Source of the DNA: Edaphobacter sp.
GTDB taxonomy: Bacteria; Acidobacteriota; Terriglobia; Terriglobales; Acidobacteriaceae
Assembly: GCF_028283685.1 (NCBI RefSeq)
Contig: NZ_JAPWKF010000003.1
Span: 29,679 to 93,678 of the forward strand
Reading direction: 5' to 3'
DNA length: 64,000 bases
Under the pieces are notes generated by a model. It was not told the origin of the DNA, did not search any database, and saw nothing but the letters and a program-made list of their open reading frames with translations. Within the stretch, counting starts at the first letter, position 1. Every line of letters begins with the position of its first letter. The translations under genes and the position numbers were made by a program. Positions 18,504-27,811 of this stretch are shown piece by piece.

Positions 18504-19040
18504 ATGAAACGGACCATCGCCACGCCCGGCTATACCATCCGGCTCGCCCAACCCGGTGACGCCTCCGTCCTCGCACTCCATCGCGCCCTCATGTTCCGCG
18601 ACATGAACGCCCTCACCGAAGCCGCGCTCGATCAGCACACCTTCGACCAGCTCCTCCACTCCAGCACACCCTGGTTCGAGCGCCTCCTCGTCGACCGCGA
18701 ATACATCGGCTGGCTCACCCTGCACGACGAAGCTCCGCACAACGAGATCGTCGTCTCCAGCGGAGGCATCCACCTCCGCGAACAAGGCCCGCTCCCCGCA
18801 TGCCTCCGCACCGGCCGCTGGGGCCACATCGCCAACGTCTACACCGCCCCCGAACACCGTGGCCGAGGCCTCGCTCGCGCACTCATCTCCGAGATCCTCT
18901 CCTGGGCCAAAGCTGAAAGACTCGACCGCATCACCCTCACCGCCTCCAAAGACGGAGCGTCCCTCTACCGCTCCCTCGGCTTCACCCCAACCGCCGACAT
19001 GGAGCTCCGCCCCAAAGACAACTCGTCGTCAGTAGACTGA
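18504..19040 (+). CDS. GNAT family N-acetyltransferase
   Basis: 178 residues. The acetyl-CoA-binding motif A is visible as IANVYTAPEHRGRGLARALISE (Q/RxxGxG/A form RGRGLA), followed by ITLTASKDGASLYRSLGF. AGGAG lies about 9 bases before the start. The substrate is unknown. Confidence 0.92.
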   Translation: MKRTIATPGYTIRLAQPGDASVLALHRALMFRDMNALTEAALDQHTFDQLLHSSTPWFERLLVDREYIGWLTLHDEAPHNEIVVSSGGIHLREQGPLPACLRTGRWGHIANVYTAPEHRGRGLARALISEILSWAKAERLDRITLTASKDGASLYRSLGFTPTADMELRPKDNSSSVD

Positions 19041-19161
19041 TTCGGCTTCCAATCGAATAACCCCCTGCACCTGCGCAGGAAGGCAGCAGGCCTCCTGACC
19101 GGCGCAACTCCACTCCATGCGACAATCTCCCCAACCCCACCACACCGGAGTTCGAGCAAGA

Positions 19162-20155
19162 ATGGTCCCCCGCATCCTCCTCTTCTTCGCCGTAGTCCTC
19201 ACCCCCATCGCCGCTGTCGCACAGGGAGCCAGGGTCTCCTCCCCCGTCGAGCTCGCCCGCATCGCCGACGGCCTCAAGCCCGGCGAATGGGTCTGGGCCT
19301 CGCAGCGTCGCACCCTCCGGCCCCGTCCTCATCTACGTCGACCTCTCCCGCCAGCGCGCCACCGTCTACCGCAACGGCATCCGCATCGCCGTCTCCACCA
19401 TCTCCTCCGGTAAAGAAGGACACGAGACCCCCATCGGCGTCTTCACCATCCTGCAGAAGGATAAGAACCACCACTCCAACCTCTACAACAACGCGCCCAT
19501 GTACTATCAGCAGCGCCTCACCTGGGGCGGTGTCGCGCTCCATGCCGGCGGCCTGCCCGGCTACCCCGAAAGCCACGGCTGCATCCACCTGCCCTACACC
19601 TTCTCCCAGCAGCTCTTCACCATCACCACCCTCGGCGCTACCGTCGTCGTCGAAGGCAACGCCGTCAACCACATCACCACCACCGACGCCAGCCTCCTCG
19701 CACCCATGGACGCCAAAGGCCAGCAGGTCACCTTCGAGCACCTCGACAACGCCCAGTTCCGCTGGCAGCCCGAGCTCGCCCCCACCGGCCCGCTCACCAT
19801 CATCATCTCCAAGAAGGACCAGCGCATCGTCGTCCTTCGCAATGGCATCGAGATCGGCCGCTCCGTCGCCCAGGTCAACGACAACGACGAAGGCTCCCAC
19901 GTCATCACCCTCTCCAAAGGCGCCGACGGCAAGCTCCGCTGGATCTACATCGGCCTCCCCGGCCACGACGAGGACAAGGGCCGCGCAGTCGACGAAGCCA
20001 TCCTCAACCGCGTTCGCATGCCGCGCCAGTTCTACGACGACGTCCACGCCGAACTCAAACCCGGCACCACCGTCCTCGTCACCATGTCCAGCGTAGGCAC
20101 ACAAACCACCGGCGAAAAACTAACCATTCTCGACGCCGTCTCCCCCACCCAATAG
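19162..20155 (+). pseudogene. L,D-transpeptidase (YkuD), split by a +1 frameshift
   Basis: Starts at ATG 19162 with a signal peptide (PRILLFFAVVLTPIAAVAQG). After ...PGEWVWAS near 19302 the frame is lost; the rest (SVAPSGPVLIYVDLSRQRA...) continues in the next frame to the stop at 20155. One extra base near 19303 explains it. The second part has a complete YkuD catalytic motif, ESHGCIHLP, preceded by HAGGLPGYP, and then a degenerate second repeat of the same fold (LTIIISKKDQRIVVLRNG). Such enzymes make 3-3 cross-links or attach proteins to peptidoglycan. It is either a broken gene or a sequence error. Confidence 0.8.
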
Positions 20156-20372
20156 ACCGCCACACGGCGCAAACGCGTCACTAGGCATCGATACGAATCC
20201 TTCCCGAGAACCCGAATCGTCGGGCGTGTCGGGCCGGGTGGTAAACAGAAGCGTGTTTGTCGGTATCTGTCGCAGATGGAATTTTGAAGAGCTGTGGTCG
20301 AGGGTCCGATCTCGTGGACATAGCCGGGCATCAATCGTGACGATGACATGAGTTGTATTGCCATGTCGTGTG

Positions 20373-20397
20373 TACAATCAGGTAGACGACCAGTCTA
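20373..20397 (+). promoter_or_regulatory. Promoter -10 and TetR operator
   Basis: TACAAT (20373-20378) is followed by the dyad TAGACGACCAGTCTA (20383-20397), which sits where transcription would start, just ahead of the TetR gene. It resembles the TAGAC...GTCTA operators of LmrA/YxaF-type regulators and suggests self-repression. Confidence 0.6.
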
Positions 20398-20408
20398 TTA
20401 TTAGAGCC

Positions 20409-20996
20409 ATGGCCACGACGTCCACAACCCGCGAGCATCTCCTCGAAGTTGGTCTAAGGCAACTCCGCGCCACTGGTTATACGGCAACTGGAGTGAAGGA
20501 GGTCCTTGATCTCGCTCAGGTGCCGAAGGGCTCCTTCTATCATTACTTCCCAAGCAAAGAGTCATTTGTAGGCGAGCTCTTTGAGCGCTATGCCAGGGAA
20601 GAAGGAGAGCGGGCGCAGAGGCTTTTGGGAGACACCTTTGTCCCTCCGCTTAAACGGTTGCGAACATATTTTGAGGAGTTGATCTCAGTGTATGGACAGC
20701 CGGGTGAGAGCGCAGGATGTCTCATCGGCGCGATGAGTCTGGAGATTGCGGACCATATCCCGAGGCTACAGGCTCAACTTCAATCGATGTATACCGGCTG
20801 GCAAGACGGAATCGCAGATGTGCTTCGCCAGGCGATCAGGCAGGGAGATCTCCCGAAGTCGACAAAACCCGGGCCGCTTGCGGAGTTCATTCTCAATAGC
20901 TATGAAGGCGCACTGGTTCGGATGAAAGCCGAGCAGAACAGCAGCCCGCTGAAGAACTTTCTTCATTTCATCTTTGACGTTCTGCTTAAAAAGTAG
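20409..20996 (+). CDS. TetR/AcrR family regulator, LmrA/YxaF-like
   Basis: 195 residues. The N-terminal HTH is typical (LRQLRATGYTATGVKEVLDL, GSFYHYFPSKESF). The ligand domain (ESAGCLIGAMSLEIADHIP) fits the LmrA/YxaF-like C-terminal type. The operator at 20383-20397 and a related site before the SDR gene suggest it represses both itself and the reductase. Base composition is less GC- and C-biased than the neighbours, hinting at recent arrival of this block. Confidence 0.93.
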   Translation: MATTSTTREHLLEVGLRQLRATGYTATGVKEVLDLAQVPKGSFYHYFPSKESFVGELFERYAREEGERAQRLLGDTFVPPLKRLRTYFEELISVYGQPGESAGCLIGAMSLEIADHIPRLQAQLQSMYTGWQDGIADVLRQAIRQGDLPKSTKPGPLAEFILNSYEGALVRMKAEQNSSPLKNFLHFIFDVLLKK

Positions 20997-21035
20997 AGTT
21001 CAGGATCAAAAAAAGGAGAAGGTTTTTGAATCTAC

Positions 21036-21050
21036 TAACCAACCGGTCTA
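21036..21050 (+). promoter_or_regulatory. Second, weaker TetR operator
   Basis: TAACCAACCGGTCTA matches 10 of 15 positions of the dyad at 20383-20397 and lies 57 bases before the SDR start. Confidence 0.45.
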
Positions 21051-21107
21051 CTCTTATTCCTGAACCGCCAAATCGGTCCGCCTCATTTCAGTTCCAAGGA
21101 GATCCAA

Positions 21108-21932
21108 ATGTCGAACTCAAGCACTTCCTCAAAAGGCACAGCCCTTATCACGGGAGCATCCACCGGCATCGGTGCCGTCTACGCAGACCGTCTCGCGAAG
21201 CGCGGCTACGATCTGATCCTGATCGCACGCAACGGCAAACTGCTGACCGAACTCGCGACCTCACTTTCCGTTGCTACCGGGCGCAAGGTCGAAGCGCTCC
21301 CTGCCGATCTTACGAATAAGGCTGACCTTCGCAGGATTGAGGAGCGCCTGAAGACGGATGCATCCATCACGACTCTCATCAATAACGCCGGTTTCGGCGG
21401 GGTCTCGACGCTGCTCGATTCCGATGTGGACCAGATGGAGAACATGATCGAACTAAACATCACGGCGCTCCTTCGCTTGACCAAGGCTGTGCTTCCCGGT
21501 CTTCTGGAACGCAGGAACGGTGCCATCATCAACATCGCATCGATCGTTGCACTGAATCCAGAGTTATTGAATGGCGTCTATAGCGGCACCAAGGCTTTTG
21601 TGCTCAACCTTACCCAGTCGCTTCACAAAGAAGTGTCAGACAAGGGCATCCAGCTTCAAGCGGTTTTGCCTGGAGCAACGGCATCGGAGTTCTGGGATCG
21701 CGCTGGCATTGGCGGCCATCAGAACCTTCCGTCCGAGATTGTCATGAGTTCGGAGGAGATGGTGGATGCTTCTCTCGTTGCATTCGATCGCGGTGAGCTG
21801 GTGACCATTCCGGCATTGCCGGAGGTCGCGGACTGGGATAAGTTCAACGCGGCACGAATCGCATTGGCTCCGAACCTGTCTCACAAATATTCAGCCGAGC
21901 GTTACGGCGTTCGCGGTCTGGCGACACGCTGA
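21108..21932 (+). CDS. Short-chain dehydrogenase/reductase
   Basis: A 274-residue classical SDR: cofactor motif TGASTGIG (15-22), NNAG (92-95), catalytic Ser145 and Y158-SGT-K162. It uses NAD(P)H to interconvert a carbonyl and an alcohol; the substrate is unknown. It follows the TetR gene and carries a related operator, so the pair probably forms a ligand-inducible detoxification unit. Confidence 0.94.
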   Translation: MSNSSTSSKGTALITGASTGIGAVYADRLAKRGYDLILIARNGKLLTELATSLSVATGRKVEALPADLTNKADLRRIEERLKTDASITTLINNAGFGGVSTLLDSDVDQMENMIELNITALLRLTKAVLPGLLERRNGAIINIASIVALNPELLNGVYSGTKAFVLNLTQSLHKEVSDKGIQLQAVLPGATASEFWDRAGIGGHQNLPSEIVMSSEEMVDASLVAFDRGELVTIPALPEVADWDKFNAARIALAPNLSHKYSAERYGVRGLATR

Positions 21933-21942
21933 GCCCGCATGT

Positions 21943-21983
21943 TGATGCCCATCCCCTCAATTTGCCGGGGCGGATGGGCGTCA
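21943..21983. terminator. Long hairpin between convergent genes
   Basis: TGATGCCCATCC (21943) pairs with GGATGGGCGTCA (ending 21983), with one mismatch and inner CCCC/GGGG pairing. It separates the convergent SDR and LysR genes; there is no T tract, so its terminator role is inferred from position. Confidence 0.5.
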
Positions 21984-22053
21984 TAAGATACGCTGGGCCG
22001 GCTTTGGTGGCCGATCACCCACCTTGTGCGCGACCTCACAGAATTGTCCACGG

Positions 22054-23025
22054 TCAGGCATCCCGTTCCCGAACACGATCCTCCGCTCCCGTCTCCGCGC
22101 GCGAAAACAGCTTGTAGATCTGCGTGCGTATCCAGCGAATCCCTCGATCCTTCTGCGTGCGTTCGTGCCAGATCAATCGATAGCCAAACTCCGTATCGGC
22201 ATGAAGCGCGACCTGTACCACCGGCGCCGACTTCGTCAGCGTCCGCGCCAGCAGCGAAGGCAGCAGAATCATGTTGTCCGTGTTCGACAGCAGAAGAGGT
22301 GCCGATGTGAAGTACGGTGTCCTCATCGCAATCCGCTCCGGAGGATGACCCAGCTGCGTAAGAACATCCTCGCCAACTAACTGGTCGCCGTCCGGGTACA
22401 GCAGCACGATCTGCGGGTAAAGCGCAGCGGCCCTTGGATTCATACTGCCGTCGCGCCGTAGTTTGCTCAGCACGGGATGGCCGCGACGAACCAGGCAGGC
22501 GTACTTGTCTCGAAACAGCGCGCGAGAATGAAAGTTCTCCGGAAGCTTGCTCTCCGCGTACAACGCCAGGTCCAATCGGCCACTCTCCAGGGCGGTCAGC
22601 GTCTGCGCACTCCACGGCGCAATCTCGATGGTGACAGCCGGAGCCGACACGGCCAGCTGCCGCGCCAACGGTGCAAGTACCGTTGCGGCTCCATAATCGG
22701 TCGTCGCAACCCTCAGCCGCAGCTTCGCGCTCTTTGGTTCGAACGCATCCTTCACAAACAGCGTGGAGACGGCATCGAGTGCTTCCGCCACCAGCGGACG
22801 CAACGCCTCCGCTCTTGGCGTCAGCGTGTTGCCGCGCCGTCCCCGCACCAGCAACGGATCTCCCAAGGCAAGCCGCAACTGTGCAAGCACGCGGCTCGCA
22901 GCGGGTTGGCTGATCGCCAGCGCCTCTCCTGCCTTCGTCACGCTCGCCGTCTCCAGCAACACGTTCAGCAGACGCAGGGAGCGGAAGTCAATCTTATCGA
23001 GCTCCAGATTATCCATTTCTTGCAT
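22054..23025 (-). CDS. LysR family transcriptional regulator
   Basis: 323 residues with the LysR HTH at the N-terminus (FRSLRLLNVLLETASVTKAG, SQPAASRVLAQLR) and a two-subdomain periplasmic-binding-like effector domain. It is divergent from the amidohydrolase at 23143, with 117 bases between, so it most likely controls that gene. The inducer would plausibly be the substrate, perhaps an aromatic acid. Confidence 0.94.
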   Translation of the reverse strand: MQEMDNLELDKIDFRSLRLLNVLLETASVTKAGEALAISQPAASRVLAQLRLALGDPLLVRGRRGNTLTPRAEALRPLVAEALDAVSTLFVKDAFEPKSAKLRLRVATTDYGAATVLAPLARQLAVSAPAVTIEIAPWSAQTLTALESGRLDLALYAESKLPENFHSRALFRDKYACLVRRGHPVLSKLRRDGSMNPRAAALYPQIVLLYPDGDQLVGEDVLTQLGHPPERIAMRTPYFTSAPLLLSNTDNMILLPSLLARTLTKSAPVVQVALHADTEFGYRLIWHERTQKDRGIRWIRTQIYKLFSRAETGAEDRVRERDA

Positions 23026-23142
23026 GAGCCTTATTCATCTATGGCTATGGTACTGATAATTACTTCTCGTCATACTACTCATCAGAACAAGAGTGTTGCG
23101 CTGCCGGGCCCATCCCGCGGCAGAAGAAAAGAGATCACGCAG

Positions 23143-24159
23143 ATGAAACTGATCGCTATCGAAGAGCACTTCGTAACCACTGAAATTCGCGCAGCGTGGG
23201 CAGCATCCTCCATCGGACAGGAGGGCGTCGCAGGCTTCGATCGCGGTGACATCGAGGAGCGCCTCAACGATCTCGGACAAGGTCGAATCGCGCTCATGGA
23301 CGAAGGCGGCGTCGACGTGCAGGTCCTCTCCGTGACCACGCCGGCTCTGCACAACCTCGAACCGGAAGAGAGCGTCACCCTCGCGCGGCGCACCAACGAT
23401 CTCGTCGCCGCCACCATCGCGAACCATCCCACTCGCTTCCAGGGCTTCGCCACATTGCCCACTGCCGCACCAGCCGATGCTGCGCTCGAGCTTGAGCGAT
23501 GCGTGCAGCGCCTCGGATTCGCCGGTGCAATGCTCTGTGGCCGCACCCGCGAAAAAAACCTCGATCACCCTGATCTCCGTCCTCTCTTCGCAACCGCTGC
23601 AAAGCTCGGTGTTCCCCTCTTCGTGCATCCTCAAATTCCGCAGCGCGCCGTCAGGGATGTTTACTACTCCGGGTTCGGCGAGTTGACCGACACCGCATTC
23701 GCGACCTTCGCCCTCGGATGGCACTACGAGGCCGGCATCCAGTTCGTGCGCCTGATGCTCGCCGGCGTCTTCGATCAGTATCCCGATCTCCAGATCGTCC
23801 TCGGCCATTGGGGCGAGGTCGTCCTCTTCTATCTCGAGCGCCTGAACTCACTCGCCCGCGTCGCAGAACTGCAACGGCCCGTCTCCGATTACGTCCGCCA
23901 GAATCTCTACGTCACTCCAAGCGGGATGTGGAGCCAGTCCTACCTGCAACGCACACTCGAGCTCGTCGGGCCGGAGCGCATTCTGTTTTCCACCGACTAT
24001 CCCTACCAGTACCGGCCCGGCGGCGGAGCACGTTCCTTCCTCACCGACGCTGCCCTCTCGATCGAGCAGAAAGAACTGTTCGCTCACGGCAACTGGGAGC
24101 GTCTGACGCACTCCTCCTCCTCGCCGCGCTCATTGCAAACTAACCAGCAGACGCCTTGA
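23143..24159 (+). CDS. Amidohydrolase-2 family, aromatic-acid decarboxylase-like
   Basis: 338 residues of the ACMSD-related amidohydrolase family. The metal ligands fit the gamma-resorcylate / 2,3-dihydroxybenzoate decarboxylase pattern rather than HxH enzymes: Glu8 in IEEHF, His162 in FVHPQ, His222 in GHWGE and Asp285 in FSTDYPY. It would therefore remove CO2 from a hydroxybenzoate-type acid without cofactor. It is divergent from a LysR regulator. Start ATG 23143 gives the usual MKLIAIEEH N-terminus. Confidence 0.88.
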   Translation: MKLIAIEEHFVTTEIRAAWAASSIGQEGVAGFDRGDIEERLNDLGQGRIALMDEGGVDVQVLSVTTPALHNLEPEESVTLARRTNDLVAATIANHPTRFQGFATLPTAAPADAALELERCVQRLGFAGAMLCGRTREKNLDHPDLRPLFATAAKLGVPLFVHPQIPQRAVRDVYYSGFGELTDTAFATFALGWHYEAGIQFVRLMLAGVFDQYPDLQIVLGHWGEVVLFYLERLNSLARVAELQRPVSDYVRQNLYVTPSGMWSQSYLQRTLELVGPERILFSTDYPYQYRPGGGARSFLTDAALSIEQKELFAHGNWERLTHSSSSPRSLQTNQQTP

Positions 24160-24313
24160 TCGCAATCGATCTTCAAGCAGCCGGGCATCCTCTGTGCAGC
24201 ATCCTCATGGCCCCTCGTCTCATCTCCGCCGGACGGGAAAGAAGCCCTCATGCAGCCGCTCCTGCGTGAGACCCTATCCACAAGGCCCATCGCCCAAGGA
24301 GAGCAACACCCAG

Positions 24314-25408
24314 GTGCAGGACCAACCGGCAGCAAACGCGAACTCCGCGCTCACCACAAAACCCCACTTCGTCGTCCTCGACGGCCTGCGCGGCGTCGCC
24401 GCTCTCTTCGTCGTCATCTTCCACTTCATGGAGATGGCCATCTGGGACTACAGCAAGCTCTGGATCGGCCACGGCTACCTCGCCGTCGACTTCTTCTTCT
24501 GCCTCTCCGGCTTCGTCCTCGGCTATGCCTACGACGACCGTATCGCCACCATGGGCCTGGGACGCTTCTTCAAGTCGCGCCTCATCCGCCTGCACCCGCT
24601 CGTCATCCTTGGCTCCGTCCTCGGCCTCATCGCCTTCTACGCCAACCCCTATGGCATCATCCCCGGATACGGCCCCGGCAAAGTCGCGATGATCTTCCTC
24701 GCCTCCATCCTCCTCCTCCCCTGGGGAGCCATGCCCGAGCGCAGCAGAAATCTCTTCACCCTCAACGCGCCCGCCTGGTCCCTCTTCTGGGAGTACATCG
24801 CCAACATCGTCTTCAGCCTCGTCCTCTATCGCCTTCGCCGCAACACCCTCGCCGTCCTCACCTTCCTCGCCGCCATCCTGCTCTGCTACGCCGGCCACCT
24901 CTCCGGCAATCTCTCCGGTGGCTGGAGCTCCAGCAACTTCTGGGATGGCGGTGCCCGCGTCGCCTTCTCCTTCCTCGCCGGCCTCCTCGTCTACCGCATG
25001 AACTGGCGCCCGCGCACACGCCTCGGCTTCCTCGCGCTCAGCCTCCTGCTCGTCCTCGCCCTCATCTCGCCCTACGTCCGCGGCGCCTGGGTCCGCGAGG
25101 CCGCCATCATCATCCTCTACTTCCCGCTCCTCGTAGCCCTCGGCGCAGGAGCCACCATCTCCCCCCGCATGCACCGCCTCGCAAAGTTCTCCGGAGAACT
25201 CTCCTACCCGCTCTACATGACGCACTACTCCGTCATCTGGATCTGGGGCGACCTCGCCCAGAAACACCACCTCGCCACCCAGGGCCACGCCATCACAGGC
25301 TTAGGCCCCACCGTCGCCTGCGGAACCCTCCTCATGCTCGCCGTCGCCTACGTCGTCATGGTTGCCTACGACAAACCAATACGCGCGTGGCTCCGCACGA
25401 ACGCGTAA
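24314..25408 (+). CDS. Acyltransferase 3 family membrane protein
   Basis: A 364-residue multi-pass protein of the OafA/acyltransferase-3 family: LDGLRGVAALFVVIFHF with the catalytic-type histidine in the first segment, GYLAVDFFFCLSGFVLGY, then about ten hydrophobic spans ending in YPLYMTHYSVIW. It transfers acyl groups to surface glycans or lipids. The proposed start is GTG 24314, twelve bases after AAGGAG; a longer frame exists but has no ribosome site. Confidence 0.88.
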   Translation: MQDQPAANANSALTTKPHFVVLDGLRGVAALFVVIFHFMEMAIWDYSKLWIGHGYLAVDFFFCLSGFVLGYAYDDRIATMGLGRFFKSRLIRLHPLVILGSVLGLIAFYANPYGIIPGYGPGKVAMIFLASILLLPWGAMPERSRNLFTLNAPAWSLFWEYIANIVFSLVLYRLRRNTLAVLTFLAAILLCYAGHLSGNLSGGWSSSNFWDGGARVAFSFLAGLLVYRMNWRPRTRLGFLALSLLLVLALISPYVRGAWVREAAIIILYFPLLVALGAGATISPRMHRLAKFSGELSYPLYMTHYSVIWIWGDLAQKHHLATQGHAITGLGPTVACGTLLMLAVAYVVMVAYDKPIRAWLRTNA

Positions 25409-25469
25409 ACCCCACCCGGCCTCACCCACCCACCAGCCTCACCAAAAAACCCCACCCAGTCACCAAGCT

Positions 25470-25591
25470 GTCATTTCGACCGGAGCGGCAAAGCCGCGCA
25501 GTGGAGAAACCCGCTGTTCGACCACCACCCGCAAACCCACCCGCAACCGCGCCACAAATACGAGCGCCCACGTCTCGATTCTGAGACGTGG
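25470..25591 (+). repeat. GTCAT-family repeat plus hairpin
   Basis: A complete plus-oriented GTCATTTCGACCGGAGC...CAGTGGAGAAACCC copy (25470-25522) and, further on, a hairpin with arms CCACGTCTC (25568-25576) and GAGACGTGG (25583-25591). Confidence 0.75.
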
Positions 25592-25631
25592 ATTTGCCAC
25601 CATCAGCCATCCACAAAAAGCCGCACCGAGA

Positions 25632-25763
25632 TCAGCCCTTACGCTTCTCCCGCTCCAGAGCCGCCCACCGCCCCCAAAGCCACACTGCGAACCCCACATT
25701 CGCCACCACCACCACCACATAAGCGGCCCACAAAAAATGCATAGTGTTTCCCGTCGCTTCCAT
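25632..25763 (-). CDS. ccmD: CcmD-like small heme-exporter protein
   Basis: A 43-residue protein starting with METATGN-like MEATGNTMHF, one membrane span (FLWAAYVVVVVANVGFAVWL) and a basic tail (LEREKRKG), the classic CcmD plan. It begins 2 bases after the ccmC stop, as in other ccm loci. CcmD holds heme-loaded CcmE at the CcmABC complex for cytochrome c maturation. Confidence 0.85.
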   Translation of the reverse strand: MEATGNTMHFLWAAYVVVVVANVGFAVWLWGRWAALEREKRKG

Positions 25764-25765
25764 GC

Positions 25766-26455
25766 TCAGGCCTCCAGCGCATTCATGGCCGCCGACTCCG
25801 CAGCCTCTTCCTCACGTACTGCAATCGCATACCGCGCCCAGATCAGCGTGCATCCCCAGAAGAACCACGCTGCCATATTCCACAACAACGCCGGCCACAT
25901 CGACCGGTCCAGCGAACCATCCCCCGTCAGCACAGGCGCAGGATGCTGCGTTCGCCACCATCGAATGCTCATAAACACAATCGGCACATCGATACCCGCG
26001 AACACACTCAGCACCGCCGCAATCACCGGCGACTGTTGCGACGAGAACCGGCGCACCAGCAGGTAGCTCACATACAGTAGAAACAGCATCAGGAAGCTCG
26101 TCAGCCGCGCATCCCACGTCCACCAGATGCCCCACACCGGCCGACCCCACAGCATCCCCGTAATCAGGCCCAGCCCCACATACAGCACCGTCACCTCGGC
26201 CGTCGCCACCGCCAGAGCATCCAGCTTCGCTGCCAGCACCGGCCGCTTCCCGCGCACACAAAGAAACGCGATCGACGCCAGCATATTCACATACGGAAAG
26301 ATCTCCGCCGAGATGTTGATCGGCACATGCCAATAGAAGATCCGATAGATCGAGCCCATCGTCGCTTCCACCGGAGCAACGAAGACAGCCTCATAGAAAC
26401 CGATCAACAGTAGAGCGATGCTGAAGCCAAACAGCATCCAGAACAGGCGTCTCAT
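25766..26455 (-). CDS. ccmC: Heme exporter protein CcmC
   Basis: 229 residues, six membrane spans. The heme-handling tryptophan motif is intact at 103-119 (WGRPVWGIWWTWDARLT), and flanking periplasmic histidines His43 (YWHVP) and His171 (RTQHP) are present. CcmC presents heme to CcmE in cytochrome c biogenesis. Only ccmD accompanies it; ccmA, ccmB, ccmE and ccmF are not in this window. Confidence 0.95.
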   Translation of the reverse strand: MRRLFWMLFGFSIALLLIGFYEAVFVAPVEATMGSIYRIFYWHVPINISAEIFPYVNMLASIAFLCVRGKRPVLAAKLDALAVATAEVTVLYVGLGLITGMLWGRPVWGIWWTWDARLTSFLMLFLLYVSYLLVRRFSSQQSPVIAAVLSVFAGIDVPIVFMSIRWWRTQHPAPVLTGDGSLDRSMWPALLWNMAAWFFWGCTLIWARYAIAVREEEAAESAAMNALEA

Positions 26456-26551
26456 AATCCATCCAGTCTATCCGTTGCCACCGCGAATCAAACGGAAGCG
26501 CCATTCAAGCCCTCAGCACCACTCAAGTCGAGAGCGCCGGTTCAACCCGGA

Positions 26552-26690
26552 AGTGTCATTCCGAGCGAGCGCAGCGAAGCCGGGGAATCCCCGCATTCCG
26601 TCCGCATCTGCACTCTACCAACAGGCCCCCCACCCACAACGCTGTCATTTCTATCGAAGGATCGCAACGCGATGCGCCGTGGAGAAACCG
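26552..26690 (+). repeat. Two GTCAT-family repeats
   Basis: Plus-oriented copies at about 26553-26590 (GTCATTCCGAGCGAGCG...GGGGAATCC) and 26644-26690 (GTCATTTCTATCGAAGG...GTGGAGAAACC), extended by an inserted segment. Nothing else is seen in 26456-26796. Confidence 0.65.
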
Positions 26691-26796
26691 GGGTCCCCGG
26701 CGAGCCTGCTCGCTGGAGTTGTAGAAACCCGCTGTCTGACCCCAGCTTCCACCCCAGCCACAACCCACCCTTGCACGATCACCCCAGCCCCCACCA

Positions 26797-27633
26797 TCAC
26801 CGCCCCACAAAATACCGCGCACACCCGGCCTTCACATCCACCGGCACAATCCCATCCTTCGTCACCTGCACCACATCCACGTGCCCGCCCACGGCTTCGC
26901 TCCCCGCTGCAATCGACCCAATCGTCTTCTTCAGCGCCGCCGTCCTCTCCTCCGTCGTCTTCGCCGAGAGCAGCAGCGTATTGATCTCCGTCTTAACCCT
27001 GCCGTCCGAGCCCGTCTGCAGCGGCTTCATCTCCCCCACGCCGCCAAACCCCTCGCCCTCCACCGCATTCGTGTGCACGCGAATCCCCACCCCCGGCGCA
27101 TATGAGGCCTCCGACGTGTAATGCAGCAGCTCGCCCTTCCAGTCGAACAACACAAACGTCGCCTGCAGAAACACCCCGTTCCTGTTCCGCTGATTGCTCT
27201 CCGCAAACCCCTTCGGATCATCCTCAATCGCCTGCTCATAAGGCTTCTCCACCCGCTTCAGCCACGCCGCAATCCCCGCCACCAGCTCCTCACGGCTCTG
27301 CGCCCGCGCAATCTCTTTCATGTCGAGATCGAGAACGCTCGTTATCCCGCTCACGCCCACCGTCCCTGCAACCCCCACCACCGTCCTGCCCATCGCACGC
27401 AGCTTGCAGGCGTCATACGTCGCCGCCCGCGCAATCGGAACCACCGTGCCGTCCCCACGCACCACGCTCGTCGAAGGAATCACCTTACTGTCCGCGGCGA
27501 TCACGATCTCTTGCGCATCGTTGATCCACAGGATCGCCGTGCCATGCCGCGACGTCTCACCCCACGCCACCCCACTCGCCACCAGCAAACAAACCGCAAC
27601 ACCCCGGAAGATCCCCATACCGCAAGCCCTCAT
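26797..27633 (-). CDS. Secreted Ntn-hydrolase-like protein, function unknown
   Basis: 278 residues from ATG 27633; ATG 27618, with GAGG before it, is an equally good start. A signal peptide is clear (FRGVAVCLLVASGVAWGETS). The mature N-terminal region, HGTAILWINDAQEIVIAADSKV, resembles proteasome-like Ntn folds (Thr at a beta strand, then AADSK), with FVLFDWKGELLHYTS in the middle. It might be a relative of exported proteasome-type (T1-like) proteins; activity is uncertain because the Thr is not at a verified mature N-terminus. Confidence 0.65.
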   Translation of the reverse strand: MRACGMGIFRGVAVCLLVASGVAWGETSRHGTAILWINDAQEIVIAADSKVIPSTSVVRGDGTVVPIARAATYDACKLRAMGRTVVGVAGTVGVSGITSVLDLDMKEIARAQSREELVAGIAAWLKRVEKPYEQAIEDDPKGFAESNQRNRNGVFLQATFVLFDWKGELLHYTSEASYAPGVGIRVHTNAVEGEGFGGVGEMKPLQTGSDGRVKTEINTLLLSAKTTEERTAALKKTIGSIAAGSEAVGGHVDVVQVTKDGIVPVDVKAGCARYFVGR

Positions 27634-27811
27634 CACACCAACAATTCTTGCACCGCATCCGCGATACGTCCCAGCCATTCCCCAGCGCAGCGAAGGAATC
27701 CACGCTCAACCGGCAGCGCCGCAGTCAACGACAGCATCGCTGCCAATGCAGTGCAGCAATGCAGCTAACGCAGCCCGCGCACAGCCTCATCAGCACACGA
27801 AGTAAAGAAGT

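Noticed and set aside
22477..23142. N-terminal extension of the amidohydrolase
   Set aside because: It lies antisense to the LysR gene; the family start MKLIAIEEH is at 23143.
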